A stretch of DNA of 26,967 nt from Smittium mucronatum. Taxonomy: Eukaryota > Kickxellomycota > Harpellomycetes > Harpellales > Legeriomycetaceae. The stretch lies in assembly GCA_001953115.1 (NCBI GenBank), contig LSSL01000595.1, positions 1 through 26,967 of the forward strand, in the 5' to 3' direction. Below, one piece after another: positions 1 through 13,072 of this stretch. How positions within the stretch are numbered: position 1 is the stretch's first letter; each line of letters begins with the position of its first letter. The position numbers and the translations under genes were made by a program. The notes below the pieces were generated by a model. The model saw only the letters and a program-made list of their open reading frames with translations, made no database searches and was not told the DNA's origin.

Positions 1-1754
1 CAATAATATGAAATTTAATAATAAATTTTCATCAATTCCAATCCGTAATTCCATTGATTTATTTAGGATATTTTTGCAACGATTTTTAAATCGACTTTTT
101 TTGCTTTATTCCCAAAAAATATCAGGTCTTTTTTTCCTAATGATCCAGTACTATTGGATAAATCAGATATTAAAAAGCCTTTTGGATTTAATTAAATATA
201 ATAATGATTGAAAAGATTATAAATTTCTGACATTATTTTAATTTGGCATCAAGGATGTTTCAGGTTCATGGTTTTTAGAACTGATGTTCAAAGATCAAAA
301 AATACCAATATCGATCAATATATGTAAAGTATACATAAAATAAATACGAAATATTTTAAACCATTTAAAAAAGTTTTATAAGGATTTTCTTAAAAAATAT
401 ATTTTATAAACCTATTGATTTACCTATTAATCTAAAAATCAAGCATTTTTTTTTGGTCAATATTGGTTTTATAAACAGAAATTTGATATATTTAAATAAT
501 AATTAGACCTTGTCAAAATTAAAAAATAAAAATAAATGTAGAATGTTTATAATTATGTTATTATATTATCATGAAGTGAGTTTGATATTAAAACAGGATA
601 AGCATATATTTATTTAAAAACTAGATCCTCTCGGTATAATTCAAATAAAAATAGGCATAAATTAAGAAACTAGATATCCAATCTTATAAGTCACATAAAA
701 TTCCATAATATTCATATGATTAACGGGAAGTGAATTATAAATAAAAAAAGATATCCGTGTTGAAAAATCTGACAAAAAAACAATTAAATGTGAAAATCAA
801 CAATTATTAAATTTAAAAAATCACTATATACTACAAGATATATTTTACCGAAAAAGTTGAAAGTATGTTAATAAATTTTAATTGTTGTATTAATCACATA
901 AAAAGTGAAAACCATTTAAAAAATTATATAAAAAAAGAGCTATAAAATTATATTATTAAATTGATATTTAAATTAAATCATTGATATATTTTTCCTTTAT
1001 AAAAAAATTCATTAATATATTAATTAATGCTAAAAAACATGGGTTCATTTTTTTTAATAAACATATTATTATTACTGAAAATTATAAATTTTTATAGTGA
1101 TAAAATTCATTTTTATATTTAAATTTACAAAAAATTTTATTTCAATTGTAAAATAATGGGTTTTATAAACTTATAAATCTATAACACTTTAATAATTATA
1201 AATACAATTTATGAAAAATAATTTGATTAAATTTGGATGAAGTTTTTTAAAAGGTAATACTTTATTGTTTTTTTCTGTTTTTACTAAATTTTGGGAATAG
1301 CTTATGATTATTTTTAACATATTTTCAACAAATTTAAATTTATAATTACTTTGAATTAAAATATAATTGGATATTAAATGTTTCTGAAGACCAGCTTTAC
1401 TCCTTGAAAAAATATCTGACCACTAAATTATGTAAATAATTCTCGAAATAAAGCTTGTCAGGAAAATAGCACAAAATTTGTTTGATATAAAGATATAAAT
1501 ATCAAAAAATACCTGTTAATACTGGAGCCTGGACTGCTAAGAAAATATCCTTCATACAAGCACTTTATTTAAGAAAAAAAGGTATAGTTGAAAAAAGGGG
1601 GTACTTAACTAATACTAAAAACTAAAGCTAAGTCTAAAACTAAAATATAACGAAAGGAGATATTAAACGACTTTTTTTTTACTATCAAGGAAAATGGGGT
1701 TGCTTAAATAGATAATATTATGATTGACTCAAATTTTAATTCTATTTGCTATAG

Positions 1755-1775
1755 CGTATAGTGCTAAACTATACG
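1755..1775. repeat. Perfect 8-bp inverted repeat (hairpin)
   Basis: CGTATAGT at 1755-1762 and ACTATACG at 1768-1775 are exact reverse complements around a 5-nt loop (gctaa). A G.T and an A-T pair extend the stem outward. It stands out because it has G/C-containing arms in nearly pure A/T sequence. No gene is adjacent, so no role can be assigned. Confidence 0.6.
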
Positions 1776-2885
1776 TTGGTGTAAATACCTTGAAATTATT
1801 AATTTTTCAAGGCTTTTGATACTGAATTCCAATTTTTTGGGGCAATAAAATGTGTTAAAAATTCAATTCTTACAAAATCTAAATTTTTATGGTATAAAAT
1901 AACCAAAAAAACCTTTGATGGAATTTTCCTATCGAAGAATTATTCATTTAGAATTTTTTTTCGCAGCCAAAGCTTATAAAAAACTATAAATCAAAAATGA
2001 ATTTTATAAGCATGTAATTTTAATTCAATTAAAGTATTATTTGTTAAAATATGCACTTTGACAGTTAAAATTTCAAATTAAAAAAAATAAATAAAGGCAA
2101 AAGCAAAGTCAAATCAAAAAAAAACATGAAATTCGATAAATAGAAAAAAAACTCTAAAATATATGATACTACTGTAAAAAATAGTTACAGCATAAATAAA
2201 CTCCAGATATAAATACTATAGCTTCAAAAAAATCTTTTCTAGTTAAAATAAATTCTGGTATGATTAATTTAGTCTAATTTTATTTTTATCTAAAGTAAAA
2301 AAAAATTATCAAAAAGAAATAATTTTTTTTAAATACCATGTTTAAGCGCTTTAAAAAAATGATTAGTAAGACTTAAGAACTTTTTTCACTCTTATAAAAA
2401 ATATTAAAATAATCTTATAATTAATAAACCATGATTTGTTTTGGAAAATATATTAAAAAATGTATTTTTTTTATTAATTAGCTCAAATATGAACCATAAT
2501 TTGGTCTATAAATACCGAATTTTAACCTGTATTACATTTTTTCAATATATTTCTTAACCTTGAATATATATGTATAAGTTAGTATCATAATATATGAGTT
2601 TATGATTAAACTTTAAGTAACTGTCAAATTATGTTTTATTAAAAGAGTGTTGCTTTATAAAAAATATAATGTGTAAAAAGATAGAAAAATAAAGAAAAAA
2701 CATGTCAAAATTTAAATATAAGTGATGACCACAAAGAAGAGGGTTTAAATAATCAAGTATTATGTTGGAAGCGTTTTAAATATAATTAATTACATAAAAT
2801 ATGAATTATAAAAAATATTAATATTAAATTTGGCTTGCGTTATAGATTTATTAGAAGGAAAAAAGGGTATAAAAGAGGGTGGTTT

Positions 2886-2913
2886 TTTTTGAAAAAAAAA
2901 AGGAAGGAAGGAA
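2886..2913. repeat. Low-complexity tract with (GGAA)3
   Basis: A T-run and an A-run are followed by three perfect GGAA units (2902-2913). This is an ordinary short microsatellite, noted only for completeness. Confidence 0.5.
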
Positions 2914-5800
2914 AAATTAAGAAAAATATGATACTGTAAGAATTTTGAAGAAAACTACTTATTATAGATAGTAATTCGAAATAATCTCTAAGTAAAATTT
3001 TCGGCTTATAAGGAATATATTAAAATTTTGATTATAAACTAAATTTCAGTCATATTATAATAATTTTACCTTAGTTTTCAATTACTCTTTTTTTATCTTA
3101 AAAAAAATATATAAAAAAAACAAAAAAATAAAAACAAAACAAAAATAAAATAAAATACAGCGTTACTCATTTTAAGCGAATTATTACAAATTAAAATAAG
3201 GAAAAATTTGTAGACAAAAAAAAATGAGTATCAAGAGCCAGGCCAAGTCGAACAGCATTATTCCATACTTTACAGTAGATTATGTAGAAATTGGAGCCCC
3301 CCTTCGAAAAAATCGAAACCGGTAGTAAAACTTCTTTGAGGATTAAGAAAACTATAACATATATATAATACGTTGATAGCATAAATGCATTTTATTTATT
3401 TTAAAATAATGTTTTTTTAAAAAAATACTAAAAAATACAATCAGTAAACCAAATATGATTAATAAAATAATACTGATCGCATCAATAATGATTTTAAAAA
3501 CATGAAAAGTAGTGCAGAAAAAAATATTTTAACCACATAGTTTTTTAGCATTACCATCACTTTTTCAATAAAATTGTATAGTTTAAAATAATTTATAAAC
3601 TATAATTTAAATTATAAAATAATTATTAATTTTTGAGTTGCGAAATTTCTGCTTTTACTAAAAAAGTTATATTTATTTAGTTTTTCAAATCAGGATAAAT
3701 ATTTTAAATTTAATATATAAGATTTCAAGTAAAATTAACGATGTTTTTTAGGCTCTAATTATAATAAAAAATAAAGACTTACAATTTTTTTTGTAAAAAA
3801 TAGTGGAAAAAAATGGAAAAAATCATGTGGGTGAATGTTTTATTATTATTAGTATTGTTTTTTAAAAATAAAAATAATCTTTAATCTCTAAGAGGATCAG
3901 ATTAAAAATTTAAATTAAAAAAAAAGACCCTAAAAATGATTGAAATTTATATCGATTTTTTGGTATAGAAAGATCTCACTTTTAAAAAATTTAAAATTTT
4001 TACATATTCAATCATAAATATTTATTTATAAGAAAAGTTACGGATGAAAGTTTATTCCCTAAAAAATAACTTTTCAATATTATTAAGGCACTAAAAATAC
4101 TTTTTAATAATATAGACGATATAAAAATGCGAAATATTCAAAATTATGATAATTTTAAATTCAGTTACTACCTTTTTAAAAAAAATAAAATAAAATAAAA
4201 AAGGGAAATTTTTATGAAAATCTTTAATTTTATCTATTATATAAAATCATTAAAAAAATAAGAAGATATGTATTTGATTTTTTAAAGATTAATTAATTAA
4301 AAAAACATCGTTTTTTTATGAAATTAAATTTTAACCATCGTAAAAGTATAGTTTTTTACTTATGAAATTGGAATTATTTAAAAAATTATAGCATCGCTTA
4401 CTCTATTCATCCACATAAAAATAATAAAAATACATATTAAAAATGGTAAAATTTTGAAAAATATTTAATCTTATAATAAGAAAATTAAGATAAAACGAAA
4501 TTCATACCAAGTTTAGTACTCAGATAAAGTAAAAAATTTCAAAAAATAAACAAATAATTCATAATTTACAATCGAAAAAAGTGAATTGAAATGACATATT
4601 CAAAAGATTTTTTTTTTTAGTATTAATACTTTTTGATTGGCATTTTTTTTTCATCTTCTAAAATTACAAATTGTGGGTTTATAATTACTACGGTTACTTT
4701 GATCGAGTTGATTTTGACTTTTTTCCCCATTAAATATATTACAATTTCCCCCCCTTTTTCTCGTTAAGTTCATAGTTCATAATTCTTTTTTTAATTAATA
4801 ATTAAAATTCAATTCTGAGATTTATTTCGGAATAAAAATTAACATTGAAACCGAAAATTACATATTCTAATATTATTTCCGATTCCACAAAAAAAAAATT
4901 ATGATTTAAAACTTTGCACAATAATTTTTTCTATACTTAATCTCGAGGATCTTACGTATATATTTGAATTCTCATAAATTTCATTTAAATTATTAAGAAT
5001 ATTTACACATAATATTTCTTATAAGTTTAACAAAAGTTTTTTTGGATAGTTTTTTATCTATTTTTAAACTGTATCTATTCAAAACCTCAATAATTATTCT
5101 TAAACTTGGGAAAATATATTTAAAAGCTTTAAAAAATTAAATTATATAATCAATAATGTATAAGAGTTTTATTTATTTAATTTTATTTAATTATGTTACT
5201 ATGGAAAAATTTTAAAGCGGGGCTTTCCTCGATTTTTTGTATATTAGTTTGAATTTCCAGTTTAAAAGCTATAATTTACAAGGATTAGAAGCTCAATTAG
5301 TTCATATGTGCGAATTTCAAATAAAGATGCAAAATGGAATTTTATGAATATCCAGTGGGAAATTTTATGCGTATTTAAGGTTTTTTCTAGGAGTTTCCGG
5401 AATAAAATTTACGCATTATGTTTAAAACCACCCATAACATCGATGAGGTATGGTAGAAATTTCCAAGTTTTAAATACGGGGCTATCTATAGAAAAATCTC
5501 TGGTTTTAATTTGATTACCTCATACTCAAAATTTTTGCTTAAATTAAATTATAAATGATAAATATTTTTCTCCAATATTACCACAACAGCTAATATAACT
5601 CTGTTTTGCATTTATTTGATATTTATAGTGACATTTTAAATCGAAATATAAGATTGATATTTCTTCTATCCTTCTATACATTCAGTAAAATCAGTAACCC
5701 TTGAAATAACATTCCATTTTAATAATTATAGCAATTGGAAAAATATAAGTTATTTCAGTGTATTTTTTAAAGAGGTTTTGGGTATATTTCATATAATGCA

Positions 5801-5818
5801 CTTGGGTTCAATCCCAAG
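5801..5818. repeat. Hairpin containing a tRNA B-box-like core
   Basis: CTTGGG (5801-5806) and CCCAAG (5813-5818) are perfectly complementary around the loop TTCAAT. The core GGTTCAATCCC fits the RNA polymerase III B-box consensus. No A box or tRNA cloverleaf can be drawn upstream, and with a normal 7-nt T loop the stem fails after two pairs. It is therefore not called a tRNA; it may be a tRNA or SINE remnant or chance. Confidence 0.35.
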
Positions 5819-6736
5819 CTTTGATTTACTGTTACTAGTTTTGTGTTAATTCCTTGCTTGATGCTTTAAGGGTTATAAATCAGAGCCTTAACCGACAAGA
5901 ATTCACCATTCTTAGCGAAACGAATTTTATTGGTAATTATCAAGTTACCGAATAATCAATTTTCAGCCACTCTTTAGTGGTTTTCAGATTCCAAAGTTGA
6001 TGTATTTTTATGAGAATAACTTATAACAACAGAGAAAAAATAACTATATCCTAACAATTCCAGCATTTTGTATAATTTCTATTTGAAAAGCAGAATCTCT
6101 TCTGTTGTTTCTTTTATAAACTTAGCAATTAGTGATGCTTCAATACATTTGCTTTTCTAAATCCATTCAAACTTATATGTATATTTAATATATATTTTTA
6201 AAATCTCTTAGAATATGCTTATAAAAATTCTTTTCTATTTTTTATCTTATTAAAAAAATACATTTGTAAAGCATTTTAACCCCTTTGGATAGTGGTTATA
6301 CAAAGATTTCGAGATTTTTAGATTTTAGGGCTTTTTCTTGTTTGTGTAATGTTTTCAAATTTACTTTTTTAGGGTCAGTTTTATAGATGCACGTGGTTAA
6401 TCAATCGATTTTAATTCTTTAAATTTGAAACCATATTCATATCGAGAGGGATAAAATATGATATATATGTATTTAAAGTGCGGATAATTTTTTTGGTAAA
6501 AATAAATAAATTAATCGTTGACTAATTTTCTATTAGGGAAAATTTATTTGAATAATTTTTTTGCTATTTCAATATTTATTTTTTAAATATATTTTCCAAA
6601 TATATTAACTTGATTCTTATTCAAATTTGTTAAGCTTTAACTCAACCAAGAAATAATACTTTTTTTTATTTCTAATATCAAGAAAAGTGCCCAATATTCT
6701 ACAATATGTTAAAAATTTAGATTAACATGTAAAAGG

Positions 6737-6928
6737 ATGTTTTCAATCTCTTCTAATACAGTTCCTACTCCTCGATTAATACCTCATTTAATAGACATAT
6801 ATTACAATGATAGAGAATACGTTGGGATTCTAGATAGCACCGGTTATCAGTTCATTGCTAAAATTTGTAAATTTCTAAGTGTAGATCCCAATATATCTGC
6901 TATAATTAAAACGATTCTATTCGTTTAA
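6737..6928 (+). other. Unassigned 63-codon ORF, possible exon or gene remnant
   Basis: The ORF starts at an ATG and reads like protein (for example LIPHLIDIYYNDREYVG near its start) in a patch with more G/C than its surroundings. The early 'IPHLIDIYY' recalls the start of the fungal-specific regulatory domain of zinc-cluster transcription factors. That is a weak impression from about ten residues and not an identification. No flanking exon with matching phase was found, and it stops at TAA in place. Chance remains plausible. Confidence 0.2.
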
Positions 6929-7750
6929 TTTGTTAGAATTGTATTTAATAATAGTATTTGGACTAATTTGTCAAGATTATATGATATAGGCCGCCATATT
7001 CTATCAATAGTAACTACGGTACTAAATACATGTTTTTTACATGGTTGCTTTTATTAGCTATTAATTGAAAAAATAATATTACACAAAAATAATTCAGTTT
7101 TTATTTTTTGATCCTGAAAGGTTAAATTAATGCTTCAATAGTAAGCCAAGGCAATTTAGAAATTCAATATCGCCACATCAACCAATAAATAAAGCAAGGT
7201 ATCTTTCACAAACATGAGATTCTATATGATACCAGATCTTTTTTTTTTACTGCTTACCCAATTAGCCAAATTACAGCCAATTGATTAATCAAACCAATAG
7301 AAAAAGGATAAACACACATATTGATTAATCTTTTGTGTTTTGCTAACAAAAAAAATCTTTTAGAGTTTTTACTTTGAGCTGTCCAATAAATGTACAAAAT
7401 GTATTTTAGAAACATTTCCAAATTAGGAAAATAGCAGAAATTTAATAGATAAATTCCCACATTTAGTGAAAATTTCCCACACAACACTTCTATATTTAGT
7501 CAATTTGATAATTTTGAAACATTTGATTTGCGGAATGTCTAATTATCATTTTCAGGATCAGAGGAGAAAAAATGCACTTCATTTTTTAGAAAATACATAC
7601 GATTTATAATAAATTAGCTTTTATAATTGGGTTAGCTATTATTTCTAATGACTAGGAAATGCAAACCTCGTGAATAGAAATTCAATACACTACTGGGCCA
7701 GGAAAGGATTTAGCATTATTATGTATTATCATAAGGATATATTTCCAATT

Positions 7751-7879
7751 TAGGAAGTTGGAAAATATAAATAGAAAAATGTTAAATAAAAACAACTTCC
7801 TATTTAAATCACCAAAATATTGAGAAAAAACAATGCTGTAGTTTTAAATTCAAACCACAATATTGTGGTTTTCCAACTT
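7751..7879. repeat. Nested inverted repeats and a 20-bp perfect palindrome
   Basis: TAGGAAGTTG (7751-7760) is the exact complement of CAACTTCCTA (7793-7802). The overlapping AAGTTGGAAAA (7755-7765) is the exact complement of TTTTCCAACTT (7869-7879). A 20-bp perfect palindrome, AAACCACAATATTGTGGTTT, occupies 7852-7871. The first arm can therefore pair with two different partners. It could be a small decayed foldback element; no target-site duplication or coding sequence was recognised. Confidence 0.55.
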
Positions 7880-9514
7880 AGAACACTAAAGAATATTCAA
7901 AAAAGAAATACGCTTAAACCTATGGGTTTTTTAGAAATGAGATTATTGGGTCGAAAGAACAGTTTTATATCAATTTAGCTTAAAATTATTGTAGATTGGA
8001 ATGTCTTTTTTCTTGATTTGGGAGGGTACTATTTTTTAATTATTTTGATGTTAATTATTGGGCTTATATTCTTAGCTGGAATTATAAATAGAGGTTTATA
8101 GACCTTATGTAATTGAAAAACACGAAAAAAATCAGCGGCTAAGACTGCATGGAATTTTTTCAAGTATTTGGAATATGATTTAAATTCAATGGAGCTAGCT
8201 TGGATTTACGCAGAGAAACAGGAAAATCGATAAAAAATATATCTTTGATACGAGAAACTTTAGCAATTCAGATTTTTTGTAGAAGTTTCTCATTTCCATT
8301 TAATTAAGAAATTCGCTTCTGAGTAGTCCGTTTGTTATTCGTTTATAACAAATAAAAATTGTGAGAAATCATTACTAAGCAAATATACCATAAAACCGAA
8401 TGCTATGTACAGTCATTAGGCCAATAGTGTAAGAAAAAAAACCTATATGGCTTGACAAAAAAAAAGCGCCTAGTCTGTCTAAGAATCTTCCTCTGATAGC
8501 GTTTTATGAAATTTGATCGATTTCAGCCTCTTTAATGCACCTGTTCTATTGACCATTAGATGACGGTGGATTCAACATTATCGGGTAAAAAAAAAAAACA
8601 TTTATTTTTTCCTATTCAGAATTGAAATACTTATTTTTAATGGTCACACAAATAATTGTACCCGGTGATGTTTTTCAACCCACCTATGAAGAACATTTGT
8701 TCCGGCTAGACATAGTTATTTGGGATTAACACTGGTTCTTCACCATAAACGCAACGTGAATGGCTAGAAAGTTAATGGTTTGAAAGCCATTTTGGCTATT
8801 TCGGGTCTGGGGATGCGGAAATAGTAATTAGTATGTTGTCATCGCTAGCGCTTGATAATACCAGCTAAATTATTATTACCAATATTTATCAAATGAAAAT
8901 GCTTATATAGATAAGAGCTGTGATTTATTAAAATTAGGTGCCCAATTATATTTCATCAACCATGTTAATTGAAATGTTGATTTGTGCAATGAATATTTTT
9001 TTGTTGATTTAGACATGTAAAAAAAAATTTGTTTCAAGAGCATTTCATTTGTTGAGAATTGTCTAGAATGGCCATGAAGCTGATGATAAATCACGATTTT
9101 TTATAGCTAAAATGCTCCATGGTTTACAAATAGATTTCCATTTTTGACACAAGAAATCAGAAGAAAGAACCGAAATGGGTACAGGGCGACGTTTACAAGG
9201 GCCGAATTTGGAATTTTGAACGATCAAAGCTCGCTGAAAAAGTAAACTATTTTAATACGTGATCTAAATATAAATCAGACTAAAAACCTTTCAAACTATT
9301 AATAAGGCTGTATTCTCTTTATTTTTTATAATTCAAGCATACAGTTATGAGTTCAGCCAAAAGTTTCTTTTAAATTCTCCTCAGTACGATTGTATTCAAA
9401 AAATACATTCTCAATTTAGACGATAAAACCCCTTAAAACGAAAAAATTCGAAAATTACCTCCTCTTTCAAATTCACATTTATTCCCATTTATAGAATTCA
9501 AACCATATCTCAAA

Positions 9515-12500
9515 ATGTATTTTGATGGCCTATTGGAGAAGCAAGTTTTAATTTCCACTTGTGCAATGAATCAGCACTCTTTAGATTTTGAAGGAAATTA
9601 CACCAGAATTAGAGAGACAATAATCACAGCCAAGAATAATAAATCTCGAATCAGGGTTGGATCTGAATTGGAAATAACGTATTCTATTCTATAAATTCTT
9701 TTATTTGTCTTATCACTCATATAATCGATATATTAACTCTTGAACTCTCAAGAGTCGATTTTATTTTTTAAAAGTTCATTTTAATCTTTTAGAGGCTATT
9801 CATGTCAAGACCACTTTTACGAAGGTAATTTTCCATAATACAATGTTTTTTCTTATTTAAACATAAAATATTCCAAGTTTTTAAACTTCCAAATTCACCT
9901 TCTAATTATGTAGACGACACCATATCTCACTCCTGGGAAGTTATTGCAAAAATCATCTCCGATCTTGAATTATACGATATATTAATTTGTACGGGGATGT
10001 AAGAAGTTTTTTTTGTCTTTGAATTTAGATGATGTTATTCTTTTTAGTATATGAGTTTGTTTAAAAAATTTTCACGCCCTTAACTCTTGTTTAAATACAA
10101 AAAAAAAGGCCTGTAGCTTTCAAGGAAAACATTTATAATTGTACAATAGTGATATTAAACGGAGAGATAATCCTTATTCGCCCCAAAATATGGATGGCTA
10201 TCGATGGGAATTTTAACGAATTTAGATGGTTCACAGCTTACCCAAACGACAATTCAATTCACGATTATCCACTACCGGAATTAATCACTTCCATACATGG
10301 CCAGGTATTAAGATTTTTTTATTTTTTATTTTGTGTTTTTTTTTGCCTTTTTTGCTAACTGTTTATCTCTTTTTAACCTCTAAATTTATCCATTTAAAGA
10401 GATCTACAAAGTTTGGACAATCTTTAATAGATACCAATGATGGATGCATAGGATTTGAAATATGCGAAGAACTTTTTACTGCAAAACCTCCTCATATTGA
10501 TATGTTCTTAGGGAATGCTGAAATAATAATCAATAATAGCAGCTCTTATTTTGAACTAGGAAAATTATCAAAGAGAGTTAAATTTATGAAATCTGCTACT
10601 CTCAAGGTAAGTTTTCTGTTTAGCTATCGACTTTATTTAGGCTATTACATTGTTCATCTTTTATAAAATCATTTTCAAATCATTATTTTTTCTTGTATAG
10701 TGTGGCGGAATTTACGTTTATGGCAATCAAAGAGGTTGTGATGGTGATCGTCTTTATTTTGATGGTTCCCCAATGATATTATCTAATGGCAGAGTTCTAG
10801 CTATTGGAATGCAATTCAGCCTTTCAGAAACTGTAAATTTCTAACTCTACGTATTGAATTAACATTAGTCACGATTATATCTATAACTATCATATTCTCT
10901 GCTCTAATATATTCTATCATTATATAGGAGGTTATCACCGCCTCTGTTGATATAGACGAAGTTAGAATGTATAGATCTTCTATCTCTGGGTTTTATGATC
11001 AATCCAATAGCGCACCCAGCTTCAATCACATTTTCGTTAATTTTGATCTTCGCACCTCGGACGTTCCTCAAACTGATCCTGTCATTATTGAATATCTAAA
11101 GCCTGAAGATGAAACAAAGTAACATTCAAATCTTTTTGATACCTTTTCGATATTTACATTTTTGCAAATCTCATCAATTAATTCCCTTTCCCATTCGAAA
11201 TTTAGTCTAGGGCCAGCGTGTTGGATGTGGGATTATTTAAGAAAAAGCAAGATGGGAGGATATTTTCTTCCGCTTAGCGGTGGGATTGACAGTTGTTCAG
11301 TTGCCCTGATGACGTTTTCTATGTGCAATTTGGTTTACAACGCTATACAAAATGAAGGTAAAATCAAAGACCCCTCATTCCTTAAACATATTTATTAACA
11401 TAATTTTATGAAATTTTAGATGTATCTGTTTTGCTATGTCTTCGGCAAATATTGGGATTACCGGAAGACTCTGAGTACACTCCACAATCACCAAAAGAGA
11501 TATCTAAGTAATTTTCAATTATAATTTGGGCTTTAGAGGCGATTATTATCTATATTGACATGAATTCCAATTTCTCTAGCCTTTTAATTCATACCTGTTA
11601 TATGGGAACCGAAAATTCAAGTAACGAAACCAGGAATAGATCAGTGATGATATCTTCAGAAATAAAAAGGTTGGATCAAATTTAAAAAATCAATAATACA
11701 GGCATTTTTTAATCCAACTTATTTTTTAATCGATTGAATATGTAGCTTCCACATTGATTTCAATTTTGATGCTATAGTTTTTGCTATTTTGACGATATTC
11801 TCATTTATCACATCCAAAAATCCGAGATTTGTAATTCATGGCGGAACTCCGATTGAATCAACCGCACTGCAAAGCATCCAAGTAACACAATATTTTAATA
11901 TAAATATTTACATGACCATTTTTTACTCTTCATTCTTTTTAAACTAAAATGAACCAACGAATATTTATCCCACACTTTTTAAAAAAAATCCATTTTTACA
12001 GGCAAGAATTCGGATGGTTTTAACATACTTTTTTGCATCACTGCTTCTGTGGGTCCGTGGTAGACCGAACAGTCTATTGGTTTTGGGATCAGCAAACATG
12101 GATGAATGGTAATAACCTTTTCACATAATAATATAATGATAATAATCTTTATCTCAGAGCTCGTAAATTCCAGTATGACTACTGAACATCAATTTTTAAT
12201 ACGAATTACTTATAAAGTTTAAGGGGATACTTGACAAAGTATGACAGTTCGAGTGCCGACATAAACCCAATTGGATCTTTATCGAAAGTGTCGATTGTAG
12301 AATATGTTAAATTTGCGAAAAAATATTACCGGCTTGGATTCTTACACCTGTAATTATACTTTTTTTCCCATTCCTTTTCATTTCTGATTCATTAGAAATT
12401 GAGAGTTTTGTTCTTTTTTTTCTTTTTTAAAAAATGTAATTGATTAGGTTCCTAGAAGCCACTCCGTCAGCAGAATTAATTCCATCAACTAACAGATTGG

Positions 12501-12930
12501 GTATGCAAAGTGATGAGGTAAGAATGATTTTTTTTTTTTTTTAAAAAAAAAAAATTATATTTCTTGATGTCAAGTGTATAATAAGTGAAAACCGAGTTTT
12601 TATACATAGGTTGAAATGGGGATGACGTATAGCGAGCTTTACGTTTTTGGAAAACTGAGAAAGCTGGCGTTTTGCGGACCTGTATCTTTATTCAGACGAT
12701 TGATCAAATTGTGGCAGGTAGACAGAGAGTCCGAGTGTGTGGTTGCAGAAAAGGTCAAACGATTTTTTTACTATTATAGCATCAATAGGCACAAGATGTC
12801 GATTTTAACGCCAGGACTGCACGTTGAAGCGCAAAATATTGAGAATAACCGGTACGATTATCGCCAAATGCTATATAATTGTGATTGGGAGTGGCAGTTC
12901 GATATGATAGATAGACTGCTTAAAAGATAA
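9515..12930 (+). CDS. Glutamine-dependent NAD+ synthetase, 15 exons, complete
   Basis: Makes NAD+ from nicotinate adenine dinucleotide with ATP and glutamine, the last step of NAD synthesis (cytosol/nucleus). My exons: 9515-9678, 9793-9824, 9914-9998, 10109-10304, 10400-10606, 10701-10832, 10928-11118, 11206-11357, 11420-11507, 11580-11669, 11746-11881, 12002-12108, 12218-12349, 12448-12517, 12610-12930. They sum to 2103 nt, 700 residues, close to yeast Qns1 (714). All 14 introns are GT-AG, 62-120 bp; intron 10 has the unusual donor GTTGGA and intron 14 a T15A12 run. The N-terminal nitrilase-type glutaminase has its triad at E51 (SELEITGY), K120 (RPKIW) and C181 (EICEELF). The C-terminal synthetase has the PP-loop SGGIDS at 360-365 and the motifs GTENSS, DINPIG and [11 protein letters not shown]50 replaces the usual Pro before E51. 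The first ATG gives the expected N-terminus, so the gene appears intact; exact splice sites are inferred from family alignment. Confidence 0.95.
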
Positions 12931-13072
12931 ATAGTAACCTGATAAAGTTTTAACATTTTTACCCTTTTGGTATAATGCTAGCAGATTTCACGAGTTATTA
13001 AAAATACAGATTTTTTATAATGAGAAAAGCTATTTATTGAGTTCCAATAGTTGGATATAAAAATTATTTTAT
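12931..13072. other. Short convergent intergenic region
   Basis: Only 142 bp separate the stop codons of NAD synthetase (+) and pyridoxal kinase (-). Both 3' ends and their polyadenylation signals must lie in or overlap this A+T-rich interval, so the 3' UTRs may overlap in antisense. No other feature is visible. Confidence 0.7.

Larger units (their letters stand above)
1..5279. other. A+T-rich gene desert
   Basis: No coding region is supportable here. All six frames are closed at short intervals and A/T homopolymers dominate; by eye roughly four fifths of the bases are A or T. I looked for transposase or reverse-transcriptase motifs, tRNA A/B boxes and tandem arrays and saw none. Small features inside are a perfect hairpin at 1755-1775, a (GGAA)3 tract at 2902-2913, A-rich low complexity around 3100-3155 and a C7 run at 4748-4754. 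The short ORFs at 8-211 and 3191-3382 are low-complexity Ile/Phe/Leu/Asn-rich readings expected by chance at this composition. Confidence 0.7.
5280..9514. other. Non-coding region, slightly less A+T-rich, with decayed-looking patches
   Basis: Composition is a little more balanced than in the first 5 kb, especially from about 8100, but no intact gene is visible. Items seen are a B-box-like hairpin at 5801-5818, a 63-codon ORF at 6737-6928, nested inverted repeats at 7751-7879 and short open patches around 8100-8230 and 8640-8730 (+) that I could not assign. The region immediately before 9515 would contain the promoter of the NAD synthetase gene. I see no clear TATA box there, because the whole area is TA-rich. 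Confidence 0.5.

Noticed and set aside
5801..5818. tRNA gene suggested by a B-box match
   Set aside because: No A box, acceptor stem or anticodon arm can be drawn upstream, and the T arm does not fit a 7-nt loop.
8640..8730. Short plus-strand open stretch reading VTQIIVPGDVFQPTYEEH and neighbours
   Set aside because: It looks protein-like but runs under 30 codons and no family or continuation could be recognised.
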